From Pseudobacteroides cellulosolvens ATCC 35603 = DSM 2933 (GTDB lineage Bacteria > Bacillota > Clostridia > Acetivibrionales > DSM-2933): 64,000 nt of DNA. The stretch lies in NCBI RefSeq assembly GCF_001262605.1, contig NZ_LGTC01000001.1:5528001-5592000 (forward strand), given 5' to 3'. The notes beneath the pieces are model-generated. The model made no database searches. It was not told the DNA's origin and worked only from the letters and a program-made list of their open reading frames with translations. The first letter of the stretch is position 1, and each line of letters opens with the position of its first letter. The position numbers and the translations under genes were made by a program. Below, piece after piece: positions 43,889-52,172 of the stretch.

Positions 43889-44152
43889 TTAACCTTTGTA
43901 ATTAAACATGTCTTTAATTTTCTGTGTAATGGTTGGCAGTACCGTGCCGTTAAGAACCAGATACAGTCCTGCAAGAATCAGAGCTCCAAGCACAATAGAA
44001 ATTAATACAGTTACAGCAACATCAAGTGTACCTTGTCCATCTTTGTTATAAATTGCTTTCCTCGTTCTTTCAAACATATTAGATGCTTTACATCTTGCAT
44101 CAAGTGCTAATAACATTGATTTGTTTTTGGCATTTTTCATAAATTTACTCAT
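43889..44152 (-). CDS. Flp-like type IVb pilin, copy 2
   Basis: 87 aa from ATG 44152 (AGGAGG 6 nt upstream); a longer reading from 44212 is rejected. Same length and layout as copy 1: cleavage at DG39, QGTLD, then the same helix and the same NGTVLPTITQKIKDMF tail. The leaders differ strongly while the mature parts are nearly identical. This points to a recent tandem duplication with leader divergence, or to selection on the mature pilin. Confidence 0.72.
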   Translation of the reverse strand: MSKFMKNAKNKSMLLALDARCKASNMFERTRKAIYNKDGQGTLDVAVTVLISIVLGALILAGLYLVLNGTVLPTITQKIKDMFNYKG

Positions 44153-44197
44153 TTTGAGCCTCCTGAAAATAATATTTTTAGTGGTGCTAAGAACAAA

Positions 44198-44270
44198 GTG
44201 TGCCTCAAGCACACGTTTTGCGTAGCAAATTGTTCAGCTGTTCGACGGAAAGTCCTTTCATGGACTTTCC
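44198..44270 (-). promoter_or_regulatory. two hairpins between virB2-like and pilin genes
   Basis: GGAAAGTCC/GGACTTTCC (44247-44255 with 44262-44270, 6-nt loop) and GTGTGC/GCACAC (44198-44203 with 44209-44214). Neither is followed by a T-run, so they are more likely mRNA processing or stabilising elements that raise pilin expression than terminators. Confidence 0.5.
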
Positions 44271-44312
44271 TAGTCAATAATAAAAGCCATGGTATAAACA
44301 TGACTTTTTGAA

Positions 44313-44669
44313 CTATTTGTAGTACCCGATAATCAGATTTAGTGTTGCAGAACCAATAACTGCACCAAGACACGAAACAATTGCAACCACAATTCGGTTA
44401 TTCCACTTTTTCTGGTCCATTTCATCAGCTGCCGATCTGCGTATACAAAAATAAATAATAAGCAGCCCTGAAACTACTGGTGCAAGAACCATAAGCCAAG
44501 TGGTCACGTCTCCAATCAGCTTTTCTGTTCCTGTTACTACCTTACTGTCTTTAATGCCATCAGCATATACTGGCATATTGCTAAGAATTAAAAAAGCAAG
44601 TGCAGTCATTCCCACACTTGCCTTTTTCCAAAGACTTGTAACTTTTGTTTTCAATTTTTCGGTATTCAC
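44313..44669 (-). CDS. VirB2-like conjugative pilin
   Basis: 118 aa. A Sec-type signal peptide with likely cleavage after VYADG (about 37) is followed by two TM helices separated by a short charged loop (RRSAADEMDQKKWNNR). This is the VirB2/TrbC-like layout of Gram-positive T4SS. GTG start 44669 with GGAGGG upstream. It is the first gene after the coupling-protein ATPase part. It is a different pilin type from the Flp-like genes next to it. Confidence 0.72.
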   Translation of the reverse strand: MNTEKLKTKVTSLWKKASVGMTALAFLILSNMPVYADGIKDSKVVTGTEKLIGDVTTWLMVLAPVVSGLLIIYFCIRRSAADEMDQKKWNNRIVVAIVSCLGAVIGSATLNLIIGYYK

Positions 44670-44714
44670 AAAATTACCCTCCTGTCAGATTTTTTTCACT
44701 TTTTTCATAATACT

Positions 44715-46244
44715 CTATTCAAAATCACCCTCAATACTCACATAAGAACCACCTCCTTTATCTGCTGTTTGTTGTATTTTTCTGATAATGTCTTTTTGAT
44801 AGTAAATCCATATATTCCATAGTGTTATTTCTTCATGGATATCCGTTATTACCTGACGACTTTTCTCCCTCTCTTCCCTTAACTTACGATTATGTTCCTT
44901 ATCCCCAAGTCCAAGCATTTTATTAAAGCACCATTCCGATAAGTCAGGAGAATACATAATTGCAGGATGTGTTCTTGAGGTTACAATTTGATAGGGTCTT
45001 CTTATACGCCTTACCTCATCAACATTTAAGAGTTTGCGTTCAATCAAACTAATACTGTGAGAACTAGACGGTGTAGTAAACTTGGCATGATTTGCTGAAA
45101 GCTGATAGCTAGAAACAGTGTATGTGCCAAGCTTTTCTGATATCTCTCTTAAAGTATCCATATCATCTGCCTGTAAATAGACCCAGGTCTGGCAATTGGC
45201 TTTAATGGTATCTGAAGTATTTTCATCATACTTCTCTTTCAATTGGGAAAATGACTGAATAAAGAGATTAAACCTTATTCCCCTGCCTCCACCTACGGTT
45301 AACTTATTTGTAAAATCAGTGATCGTTGTAAAATTCCCAAACTCATCAAGCATGAAATTTACTCTCTGCAATAACCTTCCACCCCTGTTATCCGCTAAGT
45401 TTGCCAATAATTCATACTGTTGTGAAACTACAAGGGATGCAACTGGATAAAATGTAGTTTTTTCATCAGGCAGGATTATAAAAAGTGCTTGCTTCTTTTG
45501 ACCGATATCCTGCAACTGAAAGTCACTTTTATGGGTTATGGCATAGATTGATTTACTGGTAAACAATCGAAGTGTAGTTAACGCAGAAGTATAAAAGCTT
45601 CCCCTTGTCCTGCTTGGAGCCACGTCTGAAATGGAAAGAAGTGCTTTTGCAGGATGTGAAGATGGAAGCTTTTTAACATATTCAAGGAGTGGCATTTTAT
45701 TACCAATTGTCTTTACCATTTCAGCAATAAACCAATAAACATTGGTCAGATTCTGATATTCTGGACGATGCTTATTATCACAAACGACACAAAGAATGGA
45801 GGCTGCAATTATTGAGCATTCCCCATTTGTCCAGATTTTTTCCCCTTCTGGTTTGCCGACAAGATTATTGGTAAGATCCCATGCAAGCATTTCTGCTTTG
45901 TCAGTATCACCATCATTTACTGCGTTTATAATGGGTTGTAGTAGATTATACCTCTGGCTCTTGGAAGGATTTTTGAAGTCCAAGGTCAGCACTTCATAGC
46001 CCAGCTTTTCAAGAAATGTAGCTGTGTAGTGAAAAAGTTCTGCTTTAGGATCACTGATTACAATAGATTCTCCTGCAAGTCCCAATGCACAAATGGATTG
46101 AATAACCAAACATCGGGTTTTACCAGAGCGGGTGGCTCCAATACATAGTAAATGACTGTCTTCACCAACATAATAGATGCGTTCCTTATTTCCTTCTTTC
46201 TTTAGACCAATGACAACACCTCCTTGTGAGGTAATAGTGGACAT
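44715..46244 (-). CDS. VirD4/TraG coupling protein, ATPase part (TM part encoded separately)
   Basis: 509 aa. Walker A GATRSGKT (36-43), ISDPKAELFHYTA, Walker B FMLDEFGNF and QSFSQLKEKY are intact, all as in TraG/VirD4 coupling ATPases. It has no TM helices and begins only 35 residues before Walker A, whereas the family carries about 130 more residues with two TM helices. The missing part matches the 131-aa protein at 53350-53745. It has its own ribosome binding site (GGAG before ATG 46244). It links relaxase-DNA to the T4SS channel. Confidence 0.9.
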   Translation of the reverse strand: MSTITSQGGVVIGLKKEGNKERIYYVGEDSHLLCIGATRSGKTRCLVIQSICALGLAGESIVISDPKAELFHYTATFLEKLGYEVLTLDFKNPSKSQRYNLLQPIINAVNDGDTDKAEMLAWDLTNNLVGKPEGEKIWTNGECSIIAASILCVVCDNKHRPEYQNLTNVYWFIAEMVKTIGNKMPLLEYVKKLPSSHPAKALLSISDVAPSRTRGSFYTSALTTLRLFTSKSIYAITHKSDFQLQDIGQKKQALFIILPDEKTTFYPVASLVVSQQYELLANLADNRGGRLLQRVNFMLDEFGNFTTITDFTNKLTVGGGRGIRFNLFIQSFSQLKEKYDENTSDTIKANCQTWVYLQADDMDTLREISEKLGTYTVSSYQLSANHAKFTTPSSSHSISLIERKLLNVDEVRRIRRPYQIVTSRTHPAIMYSPDLSEWCFNKMLGLGDKEHNRKLREEREKSRQVITDIHEEITLWNIWIYYQKDIIRKIQQTADKGGGSYVSIEGDFE

Positions 46245-46281
46245 AGGGCATCAACTCCTTTCATAGGTTGTGATTCTTTAA

Positions 46282-46312
46282 TTGAAGTGGTAATCGTATT
46301 TTGGTAAAATAC
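46282..46312 (+). promoter_or_regulatory. promoter with 17-bp operator for the plus-strand cassette
   Basis: TTGAAG (46282-46287), 17-nt spacer, TAAAAT (46305-46310). A perfect palindrome GTATTTTGGTAAAATAC (46296-46312) covers the -10, so a dimeric repressor could block this promoter and possibly divergent transcription of the coupling-protein ATPase part. Confidence 0.6.
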
Positions 46313-46350
46313 TGATATAAAGTATCTATCGCTAAGAAGGTGTATTTATT

Positions 46351-46650
46351 TTGAAAGTGTTTAAAAAGAAAATCCGTGAGATTACTGTTAATGGAATACA
46401 GTTTTATTTTATAGTTATCGAAAATTCCCATGATGTAACTTTTCGCTCTTATCCTAAAAGTCTGAAGTCATCATGCTTTGAAGCATATTTCGACTGGAAA
46501 GATACATGGGATATTACACTATATAAGCCTAGCGTAGCTTCAAAACTAATAAAATATGCCTTGGATAATGGATGGCATTGCCTTGAACCTAATCAACATC
46601 TAAAAATTCATTATGACTGTACACTTACAAATTTAGATATAAAGGACTAG
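46351..46650 (+). CDS. small protein of a plus-strand two-gene cassette
   Basis: 99 aa, no family recognised with confidence. Contains SLKSSCFEAYFDWKDTWDITLYKPSVASKLIKYALDNGWH-type segments with many aromatics, soluble. TTG start 46351 with AGAAGG 8 nt upstream. It is one of the few ICE genes on the plus strand, between the split halves of the coupling protein. It is probably part of the inserted islet. An immunity-like or regulatory role is only a guess. Confidence 0.6.
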   Translation: MKVFKKKIREITVNGIQFYFIVIENSHDVTFRSYPKSLKSSCFEAYFDWKDTWDITLYKPSVASKLIKYALDNGWHCLEPNQHLKIHYDCTLTNLDIKD

Positions 46651-46662
46651 GAGAGTTTGTTT

Positions 46663-46803
46663 ATGGCTGCTAATAGAGTTATACGAAAAGTACTTGAGCA
46701 TGTGGGAATTGAAAAGATTCTTAATACAAAAGGTCAGCTAGACTTAGGACACATAGAGAATATATATGATATAAATAACGCTTTAAGAATGCAGTATAAA
46801 TGA
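46663..46803 (+). CDS. 46-aa protein, second gene of the plus-strand cassette
   Basis: AGGAGA lies 8 nt before ATG 46663 and overlaps the end of the first gene. The product (AANRVIRKVLEHVGIEKIL...) is helical and basic in its first half, without a recognised motif. It forms a two-gene unit with the 99-aa gene under the promoter at 46282-46312. Confidence 0.55.
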   Translation: MAANRVIRKVLEHVGIEKILNTKGQLDLGHIENIYDINNALRMQYK

Positions 46804-46853
46804 TTAAAAAAATTAAAAGTTATAAAATACTTTTTATAGCCTAAATACATATG

Positions 46854-46899
46854 AAAAATAAAATACCGCCAATTATATTATCCGATATAACTGGCAGTA
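46854..46899 (-). terminator. terminator of the OLD-family gene
   Basis: A 15-bp stem (46885-46899 with 46864-46878, two mismatches) followed on the minus strand by TTTTATTTTT. It also separates the convergent plus-strand cassette. Confidence 0.7.
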
Positions 46900-46923
46900 G
46901 GGGTTATAACATATCATGATTTT

Positions 46924-48951
46924 TTATTTTAACGACTTATTAATTTTGTCAACAAGTAGTTCACATTGCTCTTTTTCTATTGATGTTAAATCTGAAAAGG
47001 AATGATCTCTAGACCATCTTAGAAAAGCCTTTGCCAGTTTGTACTTTGAAAAGTCATTTCCTACCTCTTTTACAAAAATATCTATAATTGGTCTTGATAT
47101 TTGAGCAAATGATAATTCCACAATATCCCATCCAAGAATATCTTTAGCAATTTTAACCAATGTATCTCTTAATAAATCTTCAATTTCTGATTTTAATACT
47201 TTCCCTTTATAAAAATCCTTTGTTCTCAATATCCTTTTATTACCTAATGTACTTACTAATGTGTCTTGTGTTGCAGCTTGATCTCCCGATGCATCTGAAT
47301 CAAGTAAAGCAGCTACCTTTAAATTTTGTGCATGCAATATTGTTGCAAAATATGTTACTTTACTAGCTGAAGAAGCAGGAATTAATGCAATATTCTTATC
47401 AATTCCAGTTTTATTCTCTTCTTCGAGTAAGTTTGAGATAGCTTCTAGATACCAATAATCTGTAAGTCCCTCAAGTACAAGGTTTTTTTGATGAACAAAT
47501 AAACTCTGCGCCAAATCATACCCTAATGCTTCTTGCAATGGTAGCATTGCTGCTGCATCATTTGCAGTAATTGAAGTATGAACTATTGTCCCTTCTTCTC
47601 TACTGTTCATTTCTATAACCCTTACTAGATCTAATTCATTTGCACCAACCAAAAACGGAGAGTGAGTTGTAAAAATAGTTTGATTTTTTTCACTCAATCT
47701 TGTTATAGTTTCTCTAAACTCTGCTTGTTTTAATCCATGCAAGCTCATTCCTGGCTCATCAAGTAAAAGAATTGCATTTTTATGTTTATCTTCAGATTCG
47801 GCAAAAAATACAACAAAAAATGAAACTAACCATTGAAATCCCTCTGAACGTTGATCTAATTCAACTTCAACACCCAATTCATCTTCAACAACAACTTTTA
47901 AATATTGATTATCTGCTTTAATTACCAATTTACTTGCCTCAGCTCTTTTAGAACTTGGATTCCATACTTTTCTTATTTCATTTGTAAGTCTAACACTTGC
48001 TGCATTTAATCTATAACTTCTATTATCCAGTTGATCTTTATATTTTTGTAACGAATTACTATCATTAGGGTTAGCAACATTAGCTTTGCCTGCATCAGAT
48101 AATTCTCTTGCAGTAAATCCCAATAGTTTCAACAGACAATTATTGCCATAATCATATTGTTCATCATCAAGAATGTTTTGCTCAGTTCTTTGAGCTAGAA
48201 GCTCAAGATGTATTGAAGGCTTCACTCTAAAATAATTATTAAATAATATAAATTTTGGTAATTGACTACGACACTTCTTTAACACTTCACTTCTTACACT
48301 AACTAACGCTAACATATTTTTAATTTTATCAAATCTTTGCTCTTCCGTTTTATTATTCTCATCAATATATACAAAATTATCATCCAGCCAGGCTGATAAA
48401 GCATTTGATTGTGTTTCACTTAGTGCAGATTTATCATTAAAAGCATCCGTAATTGTTTTTAACTTTTCACTAGGTTTTGAAACAGTTTGCTCAGAACCAT
48501 TATTTTCAAATGTCTTATCAATATGTGCAGTTAATCTCATTAAGTCTTTACTTATATTTCCATAGGTCAACATTTCAATTCCGTTATCAATTCTGTGCCA
48601 CGTAGAATTATCTAGATTTCTACCAAAAACATATATTATATTTCCATAACCATCCGGAATAATCTCCTTTTCTTCCTCAGTTAATGTAAAATGCCCTTCC
48701 ACCACAGTATAACTTGAAGGATCTATTTTACCGGAAATAATATGCTCGTCATGGAGTGACCTTGGATAGTCTCTTAAAGGATTAAATAACGGAACCCCTT
48801 CTGGTGGATTCAATTTCTGTAGAGCTTGTAAAATAGCTGTCTTTCCAGCTTCATTTGGGCCAACAAAAATTGTCTTTAAATTTTCAATTTCAAAATACCC
48901 CGTGTCTTTTATACTTCTATATCCTTTAACTCTTGCTTTAACTAATCTCAT
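46924..48951 (-). CDS. OLD-family ATPase-TOPRIM nuclease
   Basis: 675 aa from ATG 48951 (GAGGTGG upstream). The N-terminal SMC/ABC-like ATPase has Walker A VGPNEAGKT (about 30-38) and Walker B ILLLDEPGMSLHG. The C-terminal TOPRIM domain has LVLEGLTDYWYLEA (491-504) and LLDSDASGD (about 549-557). OLD proteins are DNA nucleases; one class pairs with a UvrD-like helicase as GajA/GajB (Gabija), but no such partner is adjacent. It is thus a stand-alone OLD, probably an anti-phage or plasmid-exclusion factor. It lies in the islet that splits the coupling protein gene. Confidence 0.85.
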   Translation of the reverse strand: MRLVKARVKGYRSIKDTGYFEIENLKTIFVGPNEAGKTAILQALQKLNPPEGVPLFNPLRDYPRSLHDEHIISGKIDPSSYTVVEGHFTLTEEEKEIIPDGYGNIIYVFGRNLDNSTWHRIDNGIEMLTYGNISKDLMRLTAHIDKTFENNGSEQTVSKPSEKLKTITDAFNDKSALSETQSNALSAWLDDNFVYIDENNKTEEQRFDKIKNMLALVSVRSEVLKKCRSQLPKFILFNNYFRVKPSIHLELLAQRTEQNILDDEQYDYGNNCLLKLLGFTARELSDAGKANVANPNDSNSLQKYKDQLDNRSYRLNAASVRLTNEIRKVWNPSSKRAEASKLVIKADNQYLKVVVEDELGVEVELDQRSEGFQWLVSFFVVFFAESEDKHKNAILLLDEPGMSLHGLKQAEFRETITRLSEKNQTIFTTHSPFLVGANELDLVRVIEMNSREEGTIVHTSITANDAAAMLPLQEALGYDLAQSLFVHQKNLVLEGLTDYWYLEAISNLLEEENKTGIDKNIALIPASSASKVTYFATILHAQNLKVAALLDSDASGDQAATQDTLVSTLGNKRILRTKDFYKGKVLKSEIEDLLRDTLVKIAKDILGWDIVELSFAQISRPIIDIFVKEVGNDFSKYKLAKAFLRWSRDHSFSDLTSIEKEQCELLVDKINKSLK

Positions 48952-49186
48952 TATAACCACCTCAATTATTCTATATATGTGTAAGGCCTACAAAGTTTAT
49001 AATTCGACAAACACTCACTCATATTGGTATGTAATTACAATCTTATATGGTTATTTTATCAAACCTTGTCCTTTAAAGTCCACATATACTTTCATATATT
49101 ATCAAATCTTATATATTAAGGCATCTATGACAAATCAATATATTCTTTTTATTAAAGCAGCTTCAATGAATATATGAATATATCCT

Positions 49187-49651
49187 TTACTCTTCCAATT
49201 TATAAAACTTATCCTTGTAATCCTTCACAAAATACCTTTTACCCTTTTGAATGATGTTGTGACCTTCTATCTCAAGATGCAGTTTTTGTCCATCAATGCC
49301 TTCTGGATATTTTTCGTTCAGCTCACCGTCTTTCTTCAGTGTTCTCCAGTAGGGTGTCTGATCAACACCACGCTCAACCGATGCCTTGGCTGCAATGTTT
49401 ATGAATATTCCTGCCGTTAAAGGGCAGGTATTATCGGCACCATGCTTCTTTGCCAAATAGTTTCTTATGTAATCAGATGTTATGACTTTTCCCACTGGAA
49501 CCTTTTTCATAATTTCATCGTAGGCAATTGGAGGGGCAATAAGAAGTTTTGTCCCTCCATACATCGATATAGCTTTAGAATCAGTGATTTCAGATATTTT
49601 AGGCATATCTTTGCTGTCCTGCAGTTGTTGGTTAAAAGATCTCTTTGCCAT
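49187..49651 (-). CDS. MGMT/ATL-like DNA-binding-domain protein
   Basis: 154 aa. The central part resembles the DNA-binding domain of O6-alkylguanine-DNA alkyltransferases and ATL proteins (VPVGKVITSDYIRNYLAKK; PYWRTLKKDGELNEKYP). The PCHR active site is replaced, with only a lone Cys in NTCPLTAGI. It probably binds DNA, perhaps modified or damaged bases, without repairing it. GGAG precedes ATG 49651. The 235-nt gap to the OLD gene has no gene. Confidence 0.7.
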   Translation of the reverse strand: MAKRSFNQQLQDSKDMPKISEITDSKAISMYGGTKLLIAPPIAYDEIMKKVPVGKVITSDYIRNYLAKKHGADNTCPLTAGIFINIAAKASVERGVDQTPYWRTLKKDGELNEKYPEGIDGQKLHLEIEGHNIIQKGKRYFVKDYKDKFYKLEE

Positions 49652-49710
49652 AACAATTCAACTCCAGTCTTAATTAAATTAGCAATCTCAAACTATCTCA
49701 ATAATAATGT

Positions 49711-51180
49711 TCAATGATTCCAAGCACAATCATTACAAAAACCATTCCCACCATCTTCATCAATACTATATCTGCGCCCACAATCTGGACATTCATATTC
49801 ACCATCTTCAATCATACTTTCATCAAAATCATAATCATTAAAATTCAACTTTAAAATCTTGAATTGGTTAATGCTGTATTCATAGAGTGAATATGATTTT
49901 TCTGGAGCTTGAGTGTAATCAATCGTAAGTATAACCTCAAACTTTCCTGTACTTTTTATTTCAACACTCCCACTTGTACCGCTTTCCTTGTTCCAGTATA
50001 CAGATATATTTGAGTCTGCAGAAATTTCCACATCAAATTCTATAATCATCTGAAACTCATCATCATCAAAACTAAATTTTTCTTTGGTAGATTTTATGTC
50101 AGAAATCTCTATTTCATCAACTTCATCAACATTTCCACCTGCAATATACTCACCAAGTATGTCTTCATTTATCTGATCAATAATTCTTTCTTGCACTTCA
50201 TCTTGATTTGTGAAATCAATTATTATCTGAGATAATTTTTCATTAAAGTACTTGTTCAAATCAGATATAAAGCTTATTCGTTCTGTTATTTCAAGAATAG
50301 CATGTATTGGGACATTTAATTCTTCTCCGCAATGATTAATAAATTCATCAAAGGTTAACATAGTAAACTGATAATTCCCGTTGGTTTTACTCATGAATTC
50401 TTCTGTAAGAACTGTTGGAATTCTGTTCTTATTTATTATATCTGGAACCCACCAATCCATTTTTTTCTCATTATTAATAAAAATAACATCTTTCTGAGAA
50501 TCGCTAAGCAAATTCAAAATTTCTTTCCATATAATTAAATCTCCATATTTACGTTCAGGAATTTCAGAAGACTCATTATCCTTTTTTTTGATATCAGTAA
50601 ATCCTGGAGCAATTTTATATTTGTATCTTTTTTCGCCTTCTTCATAAATTCTTAGCAGTTCAATAGTTGAATATCTTTTTGCATTACTCTTTTTATGGAG
50701 TTCATCAATGTATTGCTCTATGCAGTCTGAAGACTTACTAATACCATTTGAAACCATACTTTTTGTGTGATTTGATTGTATTTCTTTAAGTTTTTGACTT
50801 GCTTCATTTTGAATCTTTATAATCTCATTTTTTATGTATTCATTCTGTTCTAATATTTCAGGTAGTTTAAATCTATTGAAAGTATTAAAAACAGAATTGA
50901 TCTTATTCTGATTATCTGATAAATGCTTACATATTTCTTCTTTTAATCTCTGATACCTATTAATGTTTTCATCTCTTTTTTCTTTCACATGCCTCTTAAA
51001 TTCAGAATATACTTGATTGGGTAGCCAAAATAAATTCGACTCAGAAAGTGCTTCAACAATTGAGCCAATTGTGTCAGGCGATAATGAATACAAATCTAAC
51101 CAAACATTGGTATCCATGATGATTATTGGCTTTTTCTTTAAAATTTCACAAATATCGCTTTTCATATAAATATAAGCCAT
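49711..51180 (-). CDS. PIN-like (DUF4935) nuclease with C-terminal zinc ribbon
   Basis: 489 aa. The N-terminal PIN-like domain opens with IIIMDTNVWLDLYSL (Asp23, Asn25) and includes LPNQVYSEFKRHV. Later acidic motifs (YGDLIIWKEIL; VIFINNEKKMDWW) complete a PIN_8/DUF4935 site. A long helical insert and an acidic region follow, and the C-terminus has CPDCG...CNDC, a zinc ribbon. It is a probable RNase with toxin-like or defence function. AAGGAG precedes ATG 51180. Confidence 0.78.
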   Translation of the reverse strand: MAYIYMKSDICEILKKKPIIIMDTNVWLDLYSLSPDTIGSIVEALSESNLFWLPNQVYSEFKRHVKEKRDENINRYQRLKEEICKHLSDNQNKINSVFNTFNRFKLPEILEQNEYIKNEIIKIQNEASQKLKEIQSNHTKSMVSNGISKSSDCIEQYIDELHKKSNAKRYSTIELLRIYEEGEKRYKYKIAPGFTDIKKKDNESSEIPERKYGDLIIWKEILNLLSDSQKDVIFINNEKKMDWWVPDIINKNRIPTVLTEEFMSKTNGNYQFTMLTFDEFINHCGEELNVPIHAILEITERISFISDLNKYFNEKLSQIIIDFTNQDEVQERIIDQINEDILGEYIAGGNVDEVDEIEISDIKSTKEKFSFDDDEFQMIIEFDVEISADSNISVYWNKESGTSGSVEIKSTGKFEVILTIDYTQAPEKSYSLYEYSINQFKILKLNFNDYDFDESMIEDGEYECPDCGRRYSIDEDGGNGFCNDCAWNH

Positions 51181-51202
51181 TAATAAATTTCTCCTTAATT
51201 AT

Positions 51203-51667
51203 TCATACCATGCAGTCTTTTACAAATTCAACTGGATGCTGTGTCTGCTTAGCAGTTTGTTCAATCGTCAGTCCTTGAGTAATAAACCTTTTCACAACAT
51301 TCACCATACTTTCGCCAACTTCAATTATATGCATATCGGGATCATAAAAGCGAATTACTCTTTGTCCCCATGAATATTGTACCACATCATGCACATATTG
51401 AACTTTAAAGGATTTTAGCCGCTCTATAAATTTATCAAACTGCTCTTCTTCAAAATAAAGTTCAAAATTATCAGGTTTTGATAAAATCTCATTTTCAGTT
51501 TTACGAATTAAGTCAACCCATGACTCCTTTGACTGAAGCGAGAAATCTCCTGTAAAAGTAATATTTGCACCAAAGTCCAGAATTACTTTTTGGTTTAAAA
51601 CATCTTCATAGAACTTCCTTGAAGTATTTATATCATCCACAACTATTAAAGGTAATTTAAATCTCAT
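51203..51667 (-). CDS. VOC/glyoxalase-fold protein
   Basis: 154 aa from ATG 51667 (GGGGG 8 nt upstream). VOC pattern: LPLIVVDDINTSRKFYEDVL at the start and VIRFYDPDMHIIEVGE near the end, then a short helical tail. These proteins are small dioxygenase/glyoxalase-type or drug-binding proteins; the substrate is not known. It overlaps the DUF4365 gene by 11 nt, so it belongs to the same transcript. An ordinary metabolic gene in a defence islet is odd. Confidence 0.78.
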   Translation of the reverse strand: MRFKLPLIVVDDINTSRKFYEDVLNQKVILDFGANITFTGDFSLQSKESWVDLIRKTENEILSKPDNFELYFEEEQFDKFIERLKSFKVQYVHDVVQYSWGQRVIRFYDPDMHIIEVGESMVNVVKRFITQGLTIEQTAKQTQHPVEFVKDCMV

Positions 51668-52139
51668 TTTCAGATCCCCCACTATTCAAAAGTGATACTA
51701 TCACTTTTTCTATTTTATAAGGTACCAGAAGTGGCATATTTTTCTTTGATAAGTTCAATCCATATTCAGGCTTACTTTTCAAGCCTTCATAATCCTTATC
51801 ACAGAAGAGTTCGTTTGGATTCCTCCATGCTGTAGCTGAAATCAAGAAAACCTCTGGCATTTTTCCATCCTCAAAAATTAGCAATATAAGATAAGTATGA
51901 AAATTGTTTATATTCCATTTTTCTTTCTGTATAAAAACATAGTTCGTTTGACGAATTGATTTCACTTGCAATTCCAGAAAGTTTCCTTTTTTATTTTTTG
52001 CAATAAAATCTATGCCATGATCATCAACCTCTGATGTATACACCTCAAAACCATAAGAAGCAAACTCCATTTTTGCGTAGTATTCTGCGTACTTTCCAAG
52101 CTGTAAGTGGTTCAAATTTGACCAATTTGTGCATGGCAT
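51657..52139 (-). CDS. DUF4365 protein (PD-(D/E)XK-like)
   Basis: 160 aa. GKYAEYYAKMEFASYGFEVY, then DDHGIDFIAKNKKGNFLELQVKS carries the D...ExK signature of DUF4365, a nuclease-fold family found in defence loci. Whether it cuts DNA is not known. AAGGAG precedes ATG 52139. It overlaps the VOC gene. Confidence 0.78.
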   Translation of the reverse strand: MPCTNWSNLNHLQLGKYAEYYAKMEFASYGFEVYTSEVDDHGIDFIAKNKKGNFLELQVKSIRQTNYVFIQKEKWNINNFHTYLILLIFEDGKMPEVFLISATAWRNPNELFCDKDYEGLKSKPEYGLNLSKKNMPLLVPYKIEKVIVSLLNSGGSENEI

Positions 52140-52172
52140 TTTCTCAGCTCCTTTATGTCAATTTAATTATCA

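Noticed and set aside
46924..48951. Gabija system (GajA)
   Set aside because: The OLD protein fits the GajA architecture, but no UvrD-like GajB gene is adjacent on either side.
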